Assembly: GCA_944472155.2 (NCBI GenBank)
Contig: OX235271.1
Location: forward strand, 64,462,416 to 64,526,415
Direction: 5' to 3'
Length of the DNA stretch: 64,000 nucleotides
From: Trichobilharzia szidati
Lineage: Eukaryota; Platyhelminthes; Trematoda; Strigeidida; Schistosomatidae
The notes under the pieces were generated by a model. The model was not told the origin of the DNA. It did not search any database and was given only the letters and a program-made list of their open reading frames with translations. This document shows positions 30,195-41,155 of the stretch, piece after piece; position 1 is the first letter of the stretch; each line of letters opens with the position of its first letter. The position numbers were made by a program, and so were the translations under genes.

Positions 30195-30242
30195 TTAGTC
30201 GCGAAGCTTTCGTCGTCCTTCCGGACAACATCTTCAGCACAA
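30195..30242 (-). ncRNA. Hammerhead-like motif, PLE P4 tail
   Basis: The minus strand shows CTGAAGA (30237-30231), one extra base, then a strong hairpin GTTGTCC-GGAA-GGACGAC, GAAA (30211-30208) and GCTTC. The extra base between the core and stem II, and the poor stem I, depart from the canonical fold. Confidence 0.4.
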
Positions 30243-30349
30243 TATTTAGCACAAAGTGAAATGATTTAAATTTATTCATGAGTAGTATAATTGTGTCTCC
30301 TGGTAACCATCTTTACATATGTATTAACCATTTTCTATTGACTTGGATT

Positions 30350-31093
30350 TTAAACTTTTTGGTCACCTGATTTACTTTTTATTAATTGGTATATTTCATC
30401 TATATTAACGTGTTTGTTAATCGCATTTTCGCTTGAGTACCAAGCTTTTAGGAATTCCCTGGCGCTTTTGGTGTTTTCTCTGTCTAAGATTTTGACATTA
30501 TCCCAATCAAATTGATGACCATAATTGTCTATGTGCATTGAGATTAAAGAATGCATATCGTGTCTTTTCGCGGCTGATTTGTGTTCGTGGATTCTGATTC
30601 GAAGGGGACGCCCACTTTGGCCGATGTAATGTTTGTTGCAGTCCATACAATTTATTTTGTAGATGGTATTAATTTTATCCCCTTTTTCTGTTGGATCTTT
30701 TGGTTTGCATAATATCGAATTAAGCGATTTTACTGGTTTGTGTGCTATATCTATATCTAACGGTTTCAGTATTCTGGCTGTTATTTCAGAGATATTCCTC
30801 ATGTATGGTAGAATGAATTTTCTTGTGGTCTTTGATGATGGTTTCTTGTTGGTGTTTTGATTCGACTTTAAACACTTTTTGATGAAATTTTGTGGATATC
30901 CATTCTTTTTGAAGACCATTTGTAGGCGTTTTTCTTCCATTCTTTTCAGCTCTGGAGTGCGACAATGTGTCTGAACTCTTTTAAACAATGTCTGCACACA
31001 GTTTTGTTTGTGAGTAACTGGATTATTGCTAGTATAGTTGAGTATTTGATCTGTGTGCTTATTTTCCTCTTTTCTCCTAGACTCTATATTATT
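30350..31093 (-). pseudogene. PLE P4 protein: RT end, linker and GIY-YIG domain
   Basis: About 247 codons are open without a stop. They begin with the end of the RT thumb (H-T-D-Q-I-L-N-Y and S-N-N-P-V-T-H-K), followed by R-M-E-E-K-R-L, K-N-G-Y-P, then K-F-I-L-P-Y-M-R and the GIY-YIG core I-N-C-M-D-C-N-K-H-Y-I-G-Q-S-G-R-P-L. The R-I-H-E-H block and H-G-H-Q-F-D-W-D complete the domain. There is no RT palm upstream, so it is a truncated copy, yet the surviving frame is undamaged. Confidence 0.75.
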
Positions 31094-31099
31094 GTCCTA

Positions 31100-31860
31100 A
31101 CCTTTGTATATCACCTACTGATATAATCCTTATTGTTCGCCTTTGTTTCCACCTAACCTATAATTTTAATGCTCCTCTTTATGGTTGTGTGATGACACTG
31201 ATGATGAGTTGTGTTTGCGTCTACGATTTTGTTTGAGTGAATTTTGGTCATTCTGAATTTGGAGTGTTTGTGAGAATTGATCAGTGCATGATTCTTGCTG
31301 AAAGAACCTCAATCTCACCTTGTTGGGAATATTCTACTTGCTTCACAAGTACTTCTTACAGTTGATTTTTTTAAACTGATTTTGTCCTACCGTACTTGTT
31401 TTGTACTGAACAATTATCTGATCTGTATAGCTGCTTAATAGCATTGTTGAGGTAATTTCGACTTCCCAATGTTATTATTATTGTTAAATATTAAGGCGAA
31501 TTTTATGGCTGTTGACGTGGTATTTTGTGACTGTGCATAACTCAAGAAAGTTTTGGTCAGCTATACAGTAGAATGCATAGACTGGTTTTCTGCGTTCAAA
31601 CCATAACACGTAGATTTCGATCGCTTCACTACTTTACACTTGAGTTTAATCCTGTTTACAAGATGCATTCATCATTGATGATCAGACACTCTAGAATAGT
31701 TCTGGATTAATATCGATCCAATCGGTAATGTGAAGGAAGGTGAAATGGAAACTTACTATAATCAAGACTTCCATTTCGCCTACCCCAAAAGTAGCAGTTG
31801 CTTAACTGTGTTCAACTATAGAAGTAGCGAAAATAAGTAAGGAATTCGAAAGAATAATAG
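31100..31860. other. No gene seen
   Basis: AT-rich spacer between two PLE fragments. Only short ORFs without recognisable motifs. Confidence 0.6.
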
Positions 31861-31863
31861 AAT

Positions 31864-32530
31864 TTAGGCAATATGGCCGAGTACAACTCTGTAATGGAAC
31901 AATTTTATTTGACAGAAAACACATTTGTATCGATGATGTTTCAAGCTGAATTTATGTTCACAATCGGATGAAAATGGTTGCATAACTTTCAAATTTTGTC
32001 CAAACAGTTCCATTAATTCATGTCCTTTGACTATATGGGGAATAATTTTTTCCATATCTGTGGTATCGGTGTCGTGTCAGTCCCATTGGAAGTGTTTTTG
32101 GTAGATTTGGTGAAGACGGGTTCAGTGATCAACTTCCCTATTTATTATACACTTTTAAAGATATATTTGCATCCCAACCTGTTGTTTGGTTGTGTGACAC
32201 TGCATGTATTGCAGCAGCTAAGTTTTCCTCTAGGTTTGTCAGTGGTTCTTCACTTAACTAAAATCCAATGACGTAACTGACCGTGATCTACTGGGCTGAC
32301 GCATGTACTTGATCTTACAGTCAGTGCAAGGTATTTCACAGACTAAATCATTTTCCCCAGTAGAAACAGTCAGGTTCTTTAACCTGTAGAGTTTGTTCCT
32401 GAGTAAACTTGCTTTTTTAAATGCCCCTCACCCCGATTCGTGCCTTATTAAGAATCCTGCCTAAAGCATCTGATACTTCCACCTGTTCTGAATTCATTGG
32501 TCGTCCTCATATGCTTGCATATTTCGTTTC
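31864..32530 (-). mobile_element. PLE family P3 copy, decayed
   Basis: The minus strand reads frame-broken P3 blocks in order: E-V-S-D-A-L-G-R-I-L-N-K-A-R-I-G-V, E-I-P-C-T-D-C, L-E-E-N-L-A-A-A-I-H-A-V, T-P-I-P-Q-I-W-K-K-L-F-P-I, then a terminal with CAGCTTGAAACATCATCG. Stops throughout. Confidence 0.7.
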
Positions 32531-32869
32531 ATTGTTTTGTTTCATTGTTTGAGTATGTCACTGATAATGACGTTTCAGTTATGAAATAACCTAGAAAACA
32601 CGAGTCTTTTTTCACTTTAAACACAATGCTTCAACTTTAGAATCAGTATAAAGTGGATAGAATGAATAATTTAGTGAATAATGACTTTTATAACACTAAG
32701 ATGGCCTTGATCAATCAAAGGCGGCCTGTTTGAAACCTGAGCTACCAAAAACCCCAATCATTATACTCTATATAGTTTCTTTTGTTCAATTTGTTTTAAT
32801 CTATTAAAATATGACCTCTAATTGAGTTTTCTACTCTCGTGGGTATATAAAATATCGACTGCCTGCTGA

Positions 32870-33260
32870 TTCGCAAGTTTTTACTAAATTTGAAGTAAAT
32901 TGAAATCGCGGTATCAATTTATTTCAATACATGAGATAACTGTCCCTGAGATTTTTTGTACAAACTACCGCTGCTTGAGAAATAAAACTGATTACCTGCA
33001 ATCTCCAATTATTCGGCTATTACTATGCTCTTGGGTCAACAACTGTACTCCTACACCTTTTCCAAATGACTCTCAACCAAATCTTGTATATCTCTCAACG
33101 GTGGGTGAGAAGAAATATCATGAGGGACTAGTTTTCACTTCTAGTCAGTCAGCAGTTTGCCACGAGATTCACTGTCAGCTACTACCTGTTACTTGAAGAT
33201 CCTGGACAGGGAGAAATTATCATGCAGTAATTTCCGCTAAAAATTCTGTACATTATTTAA
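32870..33260 (+). repeat. Unassigned dispersed repeat
   Basis: It shares ATGAGATAACT, CCTGAG and the end AAAATTCTGTACATT with 44870-45335 in the same order. Divergent, function unknown. Confidence 0.4.
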
Positions 33261-33454
33261 ACACTATTCATAATAAAGCTGTTATTATTATGAAGATACC
33301 GTATATCTTCAAGTGAACAGTGAGTTGTAATGGAGTCAACATATCTATTTGTTTATATATTTGTGGAGTGTATTTTTATGCATGAGAATAACTAACTGGC
33401 TGATGAGATTTTCATACGTAGAACCTTATACTAATATACAGTAGTTCAACTGGT

Positions 33455-33620
33455 ATACGTCGGTAGCACTGCGATTAGGACTCTCGCCGACCATGCACAT
33501 GGTCTGGGGTTCGATCCCCTGCCGACGCACACCTGATACCAATGGTCGGTTTGCAAAATTTGGGCTACTGATATCGTACGCTGAAAATTCCATACTTGTA
33601 CCAAAAATACAGTGTGGAAT
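33455..33620 (+). repeat. Chimeric SINE: tRNA head with alternative body
   Basis: The head is the same as in the 13196-13440 SINE (GTAGCACTGCGATTAGGAC, box B GGTTCGATCCC). The body instead reads ACCTGATACCAATGGTCGG ... GGGCTACTGATATCG. The second copy is 45148-44984. Confidence 0.65.
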
Positions 33621-33789
33621 AAAGCTACAATTTTTTTTAAAGTATTCATATAGGGAGAGAGAGAGAAACAAGAAATTATTATTGACAAAAGAGAAGTGTG
33701 CGGGAGGCGGAAAAATTCTGCGGAAATTAATTGACATTTCATTAATCTAGGAAGTCACAAAAAGTGTATTCGTCTGCACCACTAACAAC

Positions 33790-34605
33790 AACTTTCAACG
33801 ACTGATTCTTGGCATCCTAGTCAGGCAGTGTATGACTCTCTACCAGACTCAAATTAACAGTCAAACACTTCATAGATTTCATGCAATTCTTCCCATTAAT
33901 AAACTTGAACAAAGCAAGAACAACAATTGTACCAGGATAATATGAGCTCATCTTTTATTATTTCGAGGACTCTTCTCAACTGGTTACAACCTGAACCACA
34001 AAAAATATGAATTACATTAGAGATTTGAACATACTTTTCCACGATCACAAGGAGTAATTGGTAGGAAGTAAAAGTAACATTAGTCCGAAATAATTTAATT
34101 AATTAAGAGTTACAAACATTGACTATTTATAGATTAATTAGACAACTCGGCTTGAAAACAAAAACAGAGTTGCATATATATATGTGTGTGTATAGAAAGA
34201 AGGTTTAACTAGAAAGAGCATAACAAAAAAGTAGATTACGTAACTAAAGAAAATGTTTTATCTAATAGCCAATAGAAAAAAGGAAGAGAAAAGAACAAGA
34301 TAGGGTGAGTCATGTTTAGATGAGAGAGTAGAGTTTTCTAAACAAGAAAAAGGGTGATCCATACAAGTTGTATATTTTGTTATTTGTTGATTTGACCACT
34401 CCCCTTACAGTTTTTTCCAACATTGCCTTAGGTTGGCTTGTCTGAAGAGGACGATAATGACTGTTTATGTGTAACACATGTACTAACCACCTGAGTCAAT
34501 GCAAATTCATAACCTGTTTTGACTGACTCAATATGATTGTTACTCACCGTATTTTACCGCTTAACAAAAGAGACAGAACGCAGACACACATGACAATAGA
34601 GTGTT
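33790..34605 (-). mobile_element. LINE-2 copy, very degenerate, split by a PLE fragment
   Basis: The parts 33790-33889 and 34385-34605 are co-linear with 6715-6830 and 6840-7065. The 33890-34380 insert carries P2 PLE tail words (GAACAAAGCAAGAACAAC, ATAATATGAGCTCATC, CAACTGGTTACAACCTG). Confidence 0.6.
33890..34380 (-). mobile_element. PLE family P2 3' end, inserted in LINE-2
   Basis: It matches the P2 3' untranslated part and tail at 61185-61620. The hammerhead box reads GTTGAGAAG, so it is decayed. Confidence 0.6.
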
Positions 34606-34628
34606 TTTACTGAATAATAATCCATAGA

Positions 34629-34760
34629 GCCTCGGTGGGAACATCATTACTCACTGGGGAATTCAGGTAGATCCAGCTGACGAGTCCCAAATAAGACAGC
34701 GGGAATGCGCATCCTGGATTCCACTGCTGGTCATCATCCACCAATTAAACAATGCGTAGA
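34629..34760 (+). ncRNA. Sm-alpha-like hammerhead ribozyme repeat
   Basis: Stem I ATCCAG (34671-34676) with CTGGAT (34714-34719) is perfect, and the core box CTGACGA (34677-34683) fits CUGANGA. Stem II GTC/GAC is kept. The GAAA box is disrupted by an insertion (GCGGGAA). The downstream TCCACTGCTGG...ATCCACC is typical of schistosome Sm-alpha ribozyme repeats. Confidence 0.75.
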
Positions 34761-34869
34761 GTTTCAAAACACATCTCACTTTTATTTTATCTGATACTGT
34801 CTGATCAAATGAAAGATTAATATTATGTGCATTAATGCTAAAGAAAGCGGACATAAAGGAGACCAATGT

Positions 34870-35620
34870 ATGTTAATTATTTAAACAAATTTATTATCAA
34901 GCCGTACAATCGTATATATGTGGTTTTCGAGAAATGATATCCGGTGAAGGAATACATGAAATAATAACAATAGTATGAAATGCAATAAAAATAAAAATAT
35001 TTGTGATTATAATCACAGTTAAATGTCAAGTAGCAAAACAACTAGTGTCATATGCAGAATAATTCATAGGGTGTATAGATAGTGGAAAGGGGTGCATAAT
35101 TATAGAATTAGTAGGCGAATAAAAAATGTTACATAACATGGTGTGAAATTTGATGAGATAGAATTCAGTATCGTAAAAATAAAAAATAATTTTCGGATTT
35201 AGAATGACAAGTGGGACAAGCGGAAACCATTCAGAGTGAGAATAGTAATAATAATAATCGTAGTAATGAGGGGAAAGGTACGTAGGTTAACTAAATAAAA
35301 AAATAAATAGCATTAATAAATGTTTATCCCTCTACGGCCGAGGCAGAAGTAGGGACTGTATGTACTTCCTCCGTACACAAAGGTGTGGCTTAAAGTCATG
35401 AACTGCCAAGGCCTCCGCTGTCTTTAGAAGTCTGTAACGAAGAAAACGCGGGAAGTTATCATGGATTCAGCAGGTGATCTTAAAGTCATGGTCAGGGTTG
35501 GCAGAGTGACAGGAGTCGATCAAGTGTTCTAGAATAGAACTTTGCACACACTTCCTTGATAATAAATTCGTTGAAAAGAGTCTCTTCGCTGAATACTGTG
35601 TTCTTAATTCTACAATGGGA
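34870..35620 (-). mobile_element. PLE family P5 copy ending in an inverted tail
   Basis: The minus strand has the C-terminal coding remnant at 35555-35340, with S-I-L-E-H-L-I-D-S-C-H, F-K-I-T, AEALAVHDFKP and L-C-V-R-R-K-Y. The untranslated part runs down to about 34900. At the other side, 35560-35620 is a plus-strand P5 tail (CGTTGAAAAGAGTCTCTTCG). Confidence 0.7.
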
Positions 35621-36465
35621 ATTATTAGATAAATCATTTAAACACCATAAAATTTTAGTATAGTAATATTAGTTTTACAAATTAACTTTTACTTATTCAC
35701 AGGGAAATCAGATGCACCATAGCAGAATAGTACACAGTTGTACAACAGTTCATCTTGTCATAAAACGGAAGTTAACACATATCAAAATATAATAAAGCAG
35801 GTAAGTACCATTAAGAGGGAGAGTGAGAGAGACAGAAAGGGAAATGGGAAATGGAATCCAGTAAAAACTCGGAAAAAATCTTCATTATCTAAAGAATAGA
35901 TAATGTTCTCATTATTACCATCAATTTTTGTACTGTATTATCATGAACTTGGTAACACTGGTTTCTAATCGTCACATACTTATATCATCATTTGATTTAT
36001 GGCAATCTGATCTTTACATGGGTAAATCTTTTGTTTTATTTTTTGGCAACTTTTTATGCTTGTTGCAATCAGTTCACATTGTACAGTGAGTTAATAGTAC
36101 TCATCTGGTTGATGACAGTAGAATTCCCCAAGATGTGCGCTTCGTTCTACTTCCAACTCCCCGACTGTTTATGCCTACATCACCAGTGAGTGATAGTGTT
36201 CCCATTGAGAGTTGAACCCAACAACTTATCGTCTAAAAAAGGCTAAAGCACTATCTGAAGGGTCACAACATCCACCTCTTGTGCAACGAGTACCTGTTGT
36301 TATGTGTTAAGGTAATTTTTTCCATTTCTGCTTGGCTGATTCGTATTGGCCTGAAAGACTTGCCCAGTGTTGACATCTTGACATGTATTTACACACTAAA
36401 CTAGCAGTAGGATAACAAAAAGCCTCACAACATTTAAACTTTATTTAAACTACTAGGAGCTTCTA
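35621..36465. other. No gene seen
   Basis: AT-rich. A box-B-like TTGGGTTCAACTC on the minus strand near 36216 hints at an old tRNA-headed repeat, but nothing else supports it. Confidence 0.5.
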
Positions 36466-37237
36466 CAATAATTAACGATGTCATGAAGAAAATGAAAGAT
36501 AATTCAGCGAAGAAAATTTTCTTTTCGACGAAGTCATCAACTAGGCTGTACATTCGTGTATTCATATTAAAACTAAAAAATTACAATGCTTAATCTGGAA
36601 GGTCGGGTAAGAAAGACATTAGATATAGTTACTCAGAAGTGGATTTAGAAGTAAAAATAAAAATTGTAAATTACGTAGTACTCAACGGCACAAAGGAAGA
36701 AAGCGTTAGAAATTTGATAAGGTTAAAGATAGATGAGTGTCAATTTGACAGATGTGAAGAGGGTGTGAAAATGTACAAACGTAACATAAGAGAGTGATAA
36801 TAGTGAATTAATTGTTAAAGTAAAAACAAACCAAAAAGTAAAATTGCAAAGAAAAATTAATAAAATTTGTTTTACAACGAACGACCAGTGAAGAGGTTAA
36901 GACCATGGTAGAATAAGAGACTGGACAAACTTTTTTCTAAAGCCACTTCTGAGTAATTATAACTTAAAACAATTAGTTCCCTTTATGAATTTAGATAAAG
37001 CAATAAGAAGACGTAATTTGTCTAAATCGTGTAATGTATTTGCGCAACACATTTCGAACAATCTGATCACACACGGACTTGTCATAGGAATATATATGAA
37101 ATTAATAAAGAGGTAAGAGGTGAGAAAATAGACTTAGGTCAAGTTTAAAGGACATATTCAAGGTCAAAGTAACAATGAAGACCACTAAACCAAATAACAG
37201 AGGTAATAGTACATCTGCTATGGTGTCAAAACAAAAT

Positions 37238-38644
37238 TTACCAAGGAAGGTTTAATGTGATGACAAATTGTTTTTGAACGCATAAAGGTGGCTTAAACTT
37301 TCTAATTGCTAGGGCTTCCACAAACTTTAGGATACGCCCCAAACACGTTTTATAGATAGGTTTAAAAGATCTGTTAACGTCGATTTTATGTCCTGTTTCT
37401 ATAATATGTTTTGCAATAGAGGGGCTAGGTCTCCTGTTCTCACCATTAATGGGTTCTGAAGATTCCATTTGTTTCTGGAGCCATTTAGGAATATGCTCTG
37501 AAGCCCTTACTTGCAGAGATCGATGAGTCCTCCCTATGTATGTGTCTCCACACGTACATTCAAATTGGTAAATACAGTGGGATGTGACGTCATTTTTCTC
37601 ATGTTCGAAGGGCTTAGATAGATATATTGGCCTAACATTCTCTATTATTATGATATTGGCTGCATAAAAAGTCTTTTTGACAGCAGCGTTCAGTCTTTGT
37701 CTAGTTATCAAGCTGCTTTGATGCCCCATATAGGGTAGCTTGATGTATACGTCTTTCTTAGGGGCGAGTTGGAGAGTGGGTCTTGGTGTTCTGACTACTT
37801 TATATCTCCTGATGAACTTGTCTGGATAATTGTTATCAACCAGAGTTTGTGTCAATTTACCTTCTTCCGCATCAAGTGTGTCTTCGGTGTATATTCGTTG
37901 GATTCTACTGAAGAGGCACCTTACTAAGGCTCTTTTGTACCGAACAGGGCAAAAACTGTGGTAATTAAGATACTGTCCTGTCCAGGTAGGTTTTCTATAA
38001 ATAGATCTTTTAATCGACCCATCAGGCCGTCGACTAAGCAGTATATCTAGGAAAGATAAACAGTTATCTTCCTCTTCTACAGATGTAAATGATATGCTAT
38101 TTTGGACTTCATTCATTCGATTTAAAATTGAGGTAGCAGAACAAGACTTATCACTGATGATAAAAATGTCGTCTACATACCTTCTATAAAGTGGCACATT
38201 TTCGATTAAATCCTCCGATAAATTCTCAATGTGCGACATATAAATATCTGCTAAAAGGGCCCCTAACGGACTTCCCATAGCAACACCATCAACTTGGCGG
38301 AAACAATCGCCTTCAAATGTAAACCTAACATTGTTAGTACATAGAAGTAATAAATCCCTTAAATAAGATATAGGGAACGGGATGAAAAAATTGTTTGTGG
38401 AAATATAATCACACAAAATGTCAACTGTTTTGAGCAAAGGCACATTAGTGAATAACGAGTTTACATCAAAAGAGTACATATTCTTATTCATAATATTAAT
38501 ATTACTATTGTCAAGAAAATCAATCAATTCAAATGTATCTTTTAACACATACTTACAGAATTGTGTTTTAACTGGATGCAATAATTCTACTAACCATTTA
38601 GCAAGTTTATGTGTTGGGGATTTGCACATTGACAGTATAGGACG
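37238..38644 (-). CDS. Penelope-like RT-GIY-YIG protein, 5'-truncated but open
   Basis: The open frame is 494 codons from 38722, but the first 26 are antisense of the opposite arm, so true PLE sequence starts at about 38644 (R-P-I-L-S-M). RT motifs: SFDVNSLFTNVP (residues 84-95, catalytic Asp 86), GVAMGSPLGALLADIYM (147-163) and RRYVDDIFII (180-189, catalytic Asp pair). The linker is followed by the GIY-YIG core C-I-Y-Q-F-E-C-T-C-G-D-T-Y-I-G-R-T (about 383-399), R-A-S-E-H and a C-terminal EALAIRKF...LPW. The N-terminal part of the RT is missing compared with full PLE proteins. All visible catalytic motifs are intact. Confidence 0.85.
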   Translation of the reverse strand, partial: RPILSMCKSPTHKLAKWLVELLHPVKTQFCKYVLKDTFELIDFLDNSNINIMNKNMYSFDVNSLFTNVPLLKTVDILCDYISTNNFFIPFPISYLRDLLLLCTNNVRFTFEGDCFRQVDGVAMGSPLGALLADIYMSHIENLSEDLIENVPLYRRYVDDIFIISDKSCSATSILNRMNEVQNSISFTSVEEEDNCLSFLDILLSRRPDGSIKRSIYRKPTWTGQYLNYHSFCPVRYKRALVRCLFSRIQRIYTEDTLDAEEGKLTQTLVDNNYPDKFIRRYKVVRTPRPTLQLAPKKDVYIKLPYMGHQSSLITRQRLNAAVKKTFYAANIIIIENVRPIYLSKPFEHEKNDVTSHCIYQFECTCGDTYIGRTHRSLQVRASEHIPKWLQKQMESSEPINGENRRPSPSIAKHIIETGHKIDVNRSFKPIYKTCLGRILKFVEALAIRKFKPPLCVQKQFVITLNLPW

Positions 38645-39314
38645 TAGAATCCAACGAATATGCACCGAAGACACACTTGATGCGGAAGAAGGTAAATTGA
38701 CACAAACTCTGGTTGATAACAATTATCCAGACAAGTTCATCAGGAGATATAAAGTAGTCAGAACACCAAGACCCACTCTCCAACTCGCCCCTAAGAAAGA
38801 CGTATACATCAAGCTACCCTATATGGGGCATCAAAGCAGCTTGATAACTAGACAAAGACTGAACGCTGCTGTCAAAAAGACTTTTTATGCAGCCAATATC
38901 ATAATAATAGAGAATGTTAGGCCAATATATCTATCTAAGCCCTTCGAACATGAGAAAAATGACGTCACATCCCACTGTATTTACCAATTTGAATGTACGT
39001 GTGGAGACACATACATAGGGAGGACTCATCGATCTCTGCAAGTAAGGGCTTCAGAGCATATTCCTAAATGGCTCCAGAAACAAATGGAATCTTCAGAACC
39101 CATTAATGGTGAGAACAGGAGACCTAGCCCCTCTATTGCAAAACATATTATAGAAACAGGACATAAAATCGACGTTAACAGATCTTTTAAACCTATCTAT
39201 AAAACGTGTTTGGGGCGTATCCTAAAGTTTGTGGAAGCCCTAGCAATTAGAAAGTTTAAGCCACCTTTATGCGTTCAAAAACAATTTGTCATCACATTAA
39301 ACCTTCCTTGGTAA
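38644..39314 (+). CDS. Inverted second copy of the PLE linker and GIY-YIG domain
   Basis: From about 38644 the plus frame repeats the last 220 or so residues of the minus-strand protein (R-I-Q-R-I to LPW) with one visible amino acid change (I-Y-T-E to I-C-T-E). The frame continues upstream to 38418, but that part is antisense of the RT and is not a real N-terminus. Without an RT the copy is a partial. Confidence 0.8.
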
Positions 39315-39785
39315 ATTTTGTTTTGACACCATAGCAGATGTACTATTACCTCTGTTATTTGGTTTAGTGGTCTTCATTGTTACTTTGACCTTGAATATGT
39401 CCTTTAAACTTGACCTAAGTCTATTTTCTCACCTCTTACCTCTTTATTAATTTCATATATATTCCTATGACAAGTCCGTGTGTGATCAGATTGTTCGAAA
39501 TGTGTTGCGCAAATACATTACACGATTTAGACAAATTACGTCTTCTTATTGCTTTATCTAATTATAACTTCTTATGTCTTTCCTACCCGACATTCCAGAT
39601 TATTAAACATTGCAATTTTTAATTTGACCTTTGACCGGAAATAATTCTGGAAGCTTCTCACCCATTTCATATGAATACACGAATGTACAACCTAGTTGAT
39701 GACTTCGTCGAAAAGAAAATTTTCTTCGCTGAATTGCCTTTTGTTTTCTTCACAATTGACGATGTTAGGGAATAAAAAGACAGTT

Positions 39786-40362
39786 GTAGCGAAGAAAATT
39801 TTTTTTTCGACGAAGTCATCATCTAGGCTGTACATTCGTGTACTTATATCAAATGGATAGGAAAGTTTCAGAATAATTTCCGGTTAAGGGTCAAATTAAT
39901 AAAAATTACAATTAGGAATTAAAGTGCCATAATAAACAGGGGGATGGGCAAAACTCAAACAAAGTAGCATTATAACTAATAAGATTGACATTGTGCAATT
40001 GGGGGTTAGAAATGTAGAAATAACAAAATATACTGGATATTTGGATAAAAAACTAATGTGATGAAGAATTGTTTATGAAATCAGGGATTAAATATGTAGA
40101 AATAGTAAAATGACAAAATAAACAGGAAGTGTGGATATGAAAATGTGGTAGTGTAGAGAGGGATTAAGAAAAACTTAAAATAACATGAATAAACAGTAAG
40201 CTTAGATAAGAAAGGCGATGGGATCGTCATTATTAAAAAATTTACCTGTTTATGATGGCCATGGCAGGGACAGGGGTTGGACTATTTCTTTTGGATACAA
40301 AGAGTGGGTTTGAGTTTTCGGATAGCTAACGCCTCAGCTATGCCCAGATGTCTTGTCTCGAT
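39786..40362 (-). mobile_element. PLE family P1 3' end
   Basis: The minus-strand tail at 39795-39845 has GATGACTTCGTCGAAAAAAA, followed inward by an untranslated part homologous to 13550-13920 and the last codons near 40260-40355. It is truncated at a hammerhead SINE. Confidence 0.7.
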
Positions 40363-40369
40363 GTTTTTT

Positions 40370-40570
40370 GTAGGGAATCAGATTAATCTCAAGAACCAAC
40401 GTCAGCTAGAGAATCATTGAAAACCGGGGAGCATTGGACAGTCGCTTCTTTATAATTTGAGATTGTACAACAGTACACACGTATGACCCTACCAGAGATG
40501 GAACCCTAGAGCCTTCAGGACACAGGGCCAGCTCACTGACTTCTCAGGCACTTAAGGTGGGATTAAGACG
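40370..40570 (-). repeat. Hammerhead-SINE, degenerate
   Basis: The minus strand has a tRNA-like head around 40570-40490, then GTACTGTTGTACAATCTC with GCGACTGTCCAATGC. Core boxes are lost. Confidence 0.5.
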
Positions 40571-40739
40571 GCCCGCTGATACCAACCTCTGCTCATCAGT
40601 GACGCCAGTTGTCGACAGTGATATAAATATAAAGTATAAATTAACTAAACTTATCATCCTGATGTAAATATTTTATATTTTAATACAAACACTTTAGAAG
40701 AAAGCAGGAACAGGATGATGATGATGATAATAATAATAT

Positions 40740-41155
40740 AAGCCCGATTTTATTGTTTCATTTACAACCTAAACAAGACAAATTAGAAATTAAGCCTTGT
40801 ATATGCTTTTATCACGTTGACAGGAAGTTATTTATAGGAACCATGGCGAATATAAGTCATTGATGATGTTAGTCAGAAGGATAGAAAGATCAGTGACGTT
40901 AAGGTGAAGAAAAGTGTGGAACAGAATAAGTGAAATAACAATATTGTATAACTTCGTTTTGCAAACATGGTTATCAAGGTGATATGAGGTTAACTACTGC
41001 CATTCTCTGTGTACATCGATTGGGCTTTAACCATTTAATTTCTGCTGCTTCAACAAAGATATAGCAAACATGATTTCTTTTGCCTATTGGTTGTTTTGAA
41101 TGCCTTCAAACTGTTCACTACATAACCAGTGTCCTATAGATGGCATATAATAACA
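40740..41155 (-). mobile_element. PLE family P2 C-terminal and 3' fragment
   Basis: Frame-broken minus-strand blocks F-K-T-T-N-R-Q, E-I-K-W-L-K-P-N and C-T-Q-R-M-A-V-V-N-L lie at about 41110-40975. A P2-like 3' untranslated part follows, with a tail scrap near 40750. Confidence 0.55.

Larger units (their letters stand above)
30190..31093 (-). mobile_element. PLE family P4 copy, intact C-terminal frame plus tail
   Basis: The coding part is 31093-30350, then 100 bp of untranslated sequence and a hammerhead-like tail at 30242-30195, ending near CCAGCTCAGAG. Confidence 0.8.
36482..39753. mobile_element. Palindromic PLE (family P1) unit with TSD
   Basis: It is flanked by AATTAACGATGT (36470-36481) and AATTGACGATGT (39754-39765). 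The left half is a minus-strand PLE copy (38642 down to 36482), and the right half a plus-strand copy starting at 38643. Arms 36990-37917 and 38643-39561 are nearly identical in inverted orientation around a 725-bp spacer that holds the RT. Both outer ends carry the P1 tail with the GAAAATTTTC palindrome. A separate P1-related fragment (36627-36975) is embedded in the left tail. Confidence 0.85.

Noticed and set aside
36115..36280. Possible old tRNA-headed repeat on the minus strand
   Set aside because: A single box-B-like word without box A, body or tail.
38418..38643. N-terminal 75 codons of the long plus-strand ORF ending at 39314
   Set aside because: This part is antisense to the RT of the minus-strand PLE. 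Only the part after about 38644 is genuine coding sequence.
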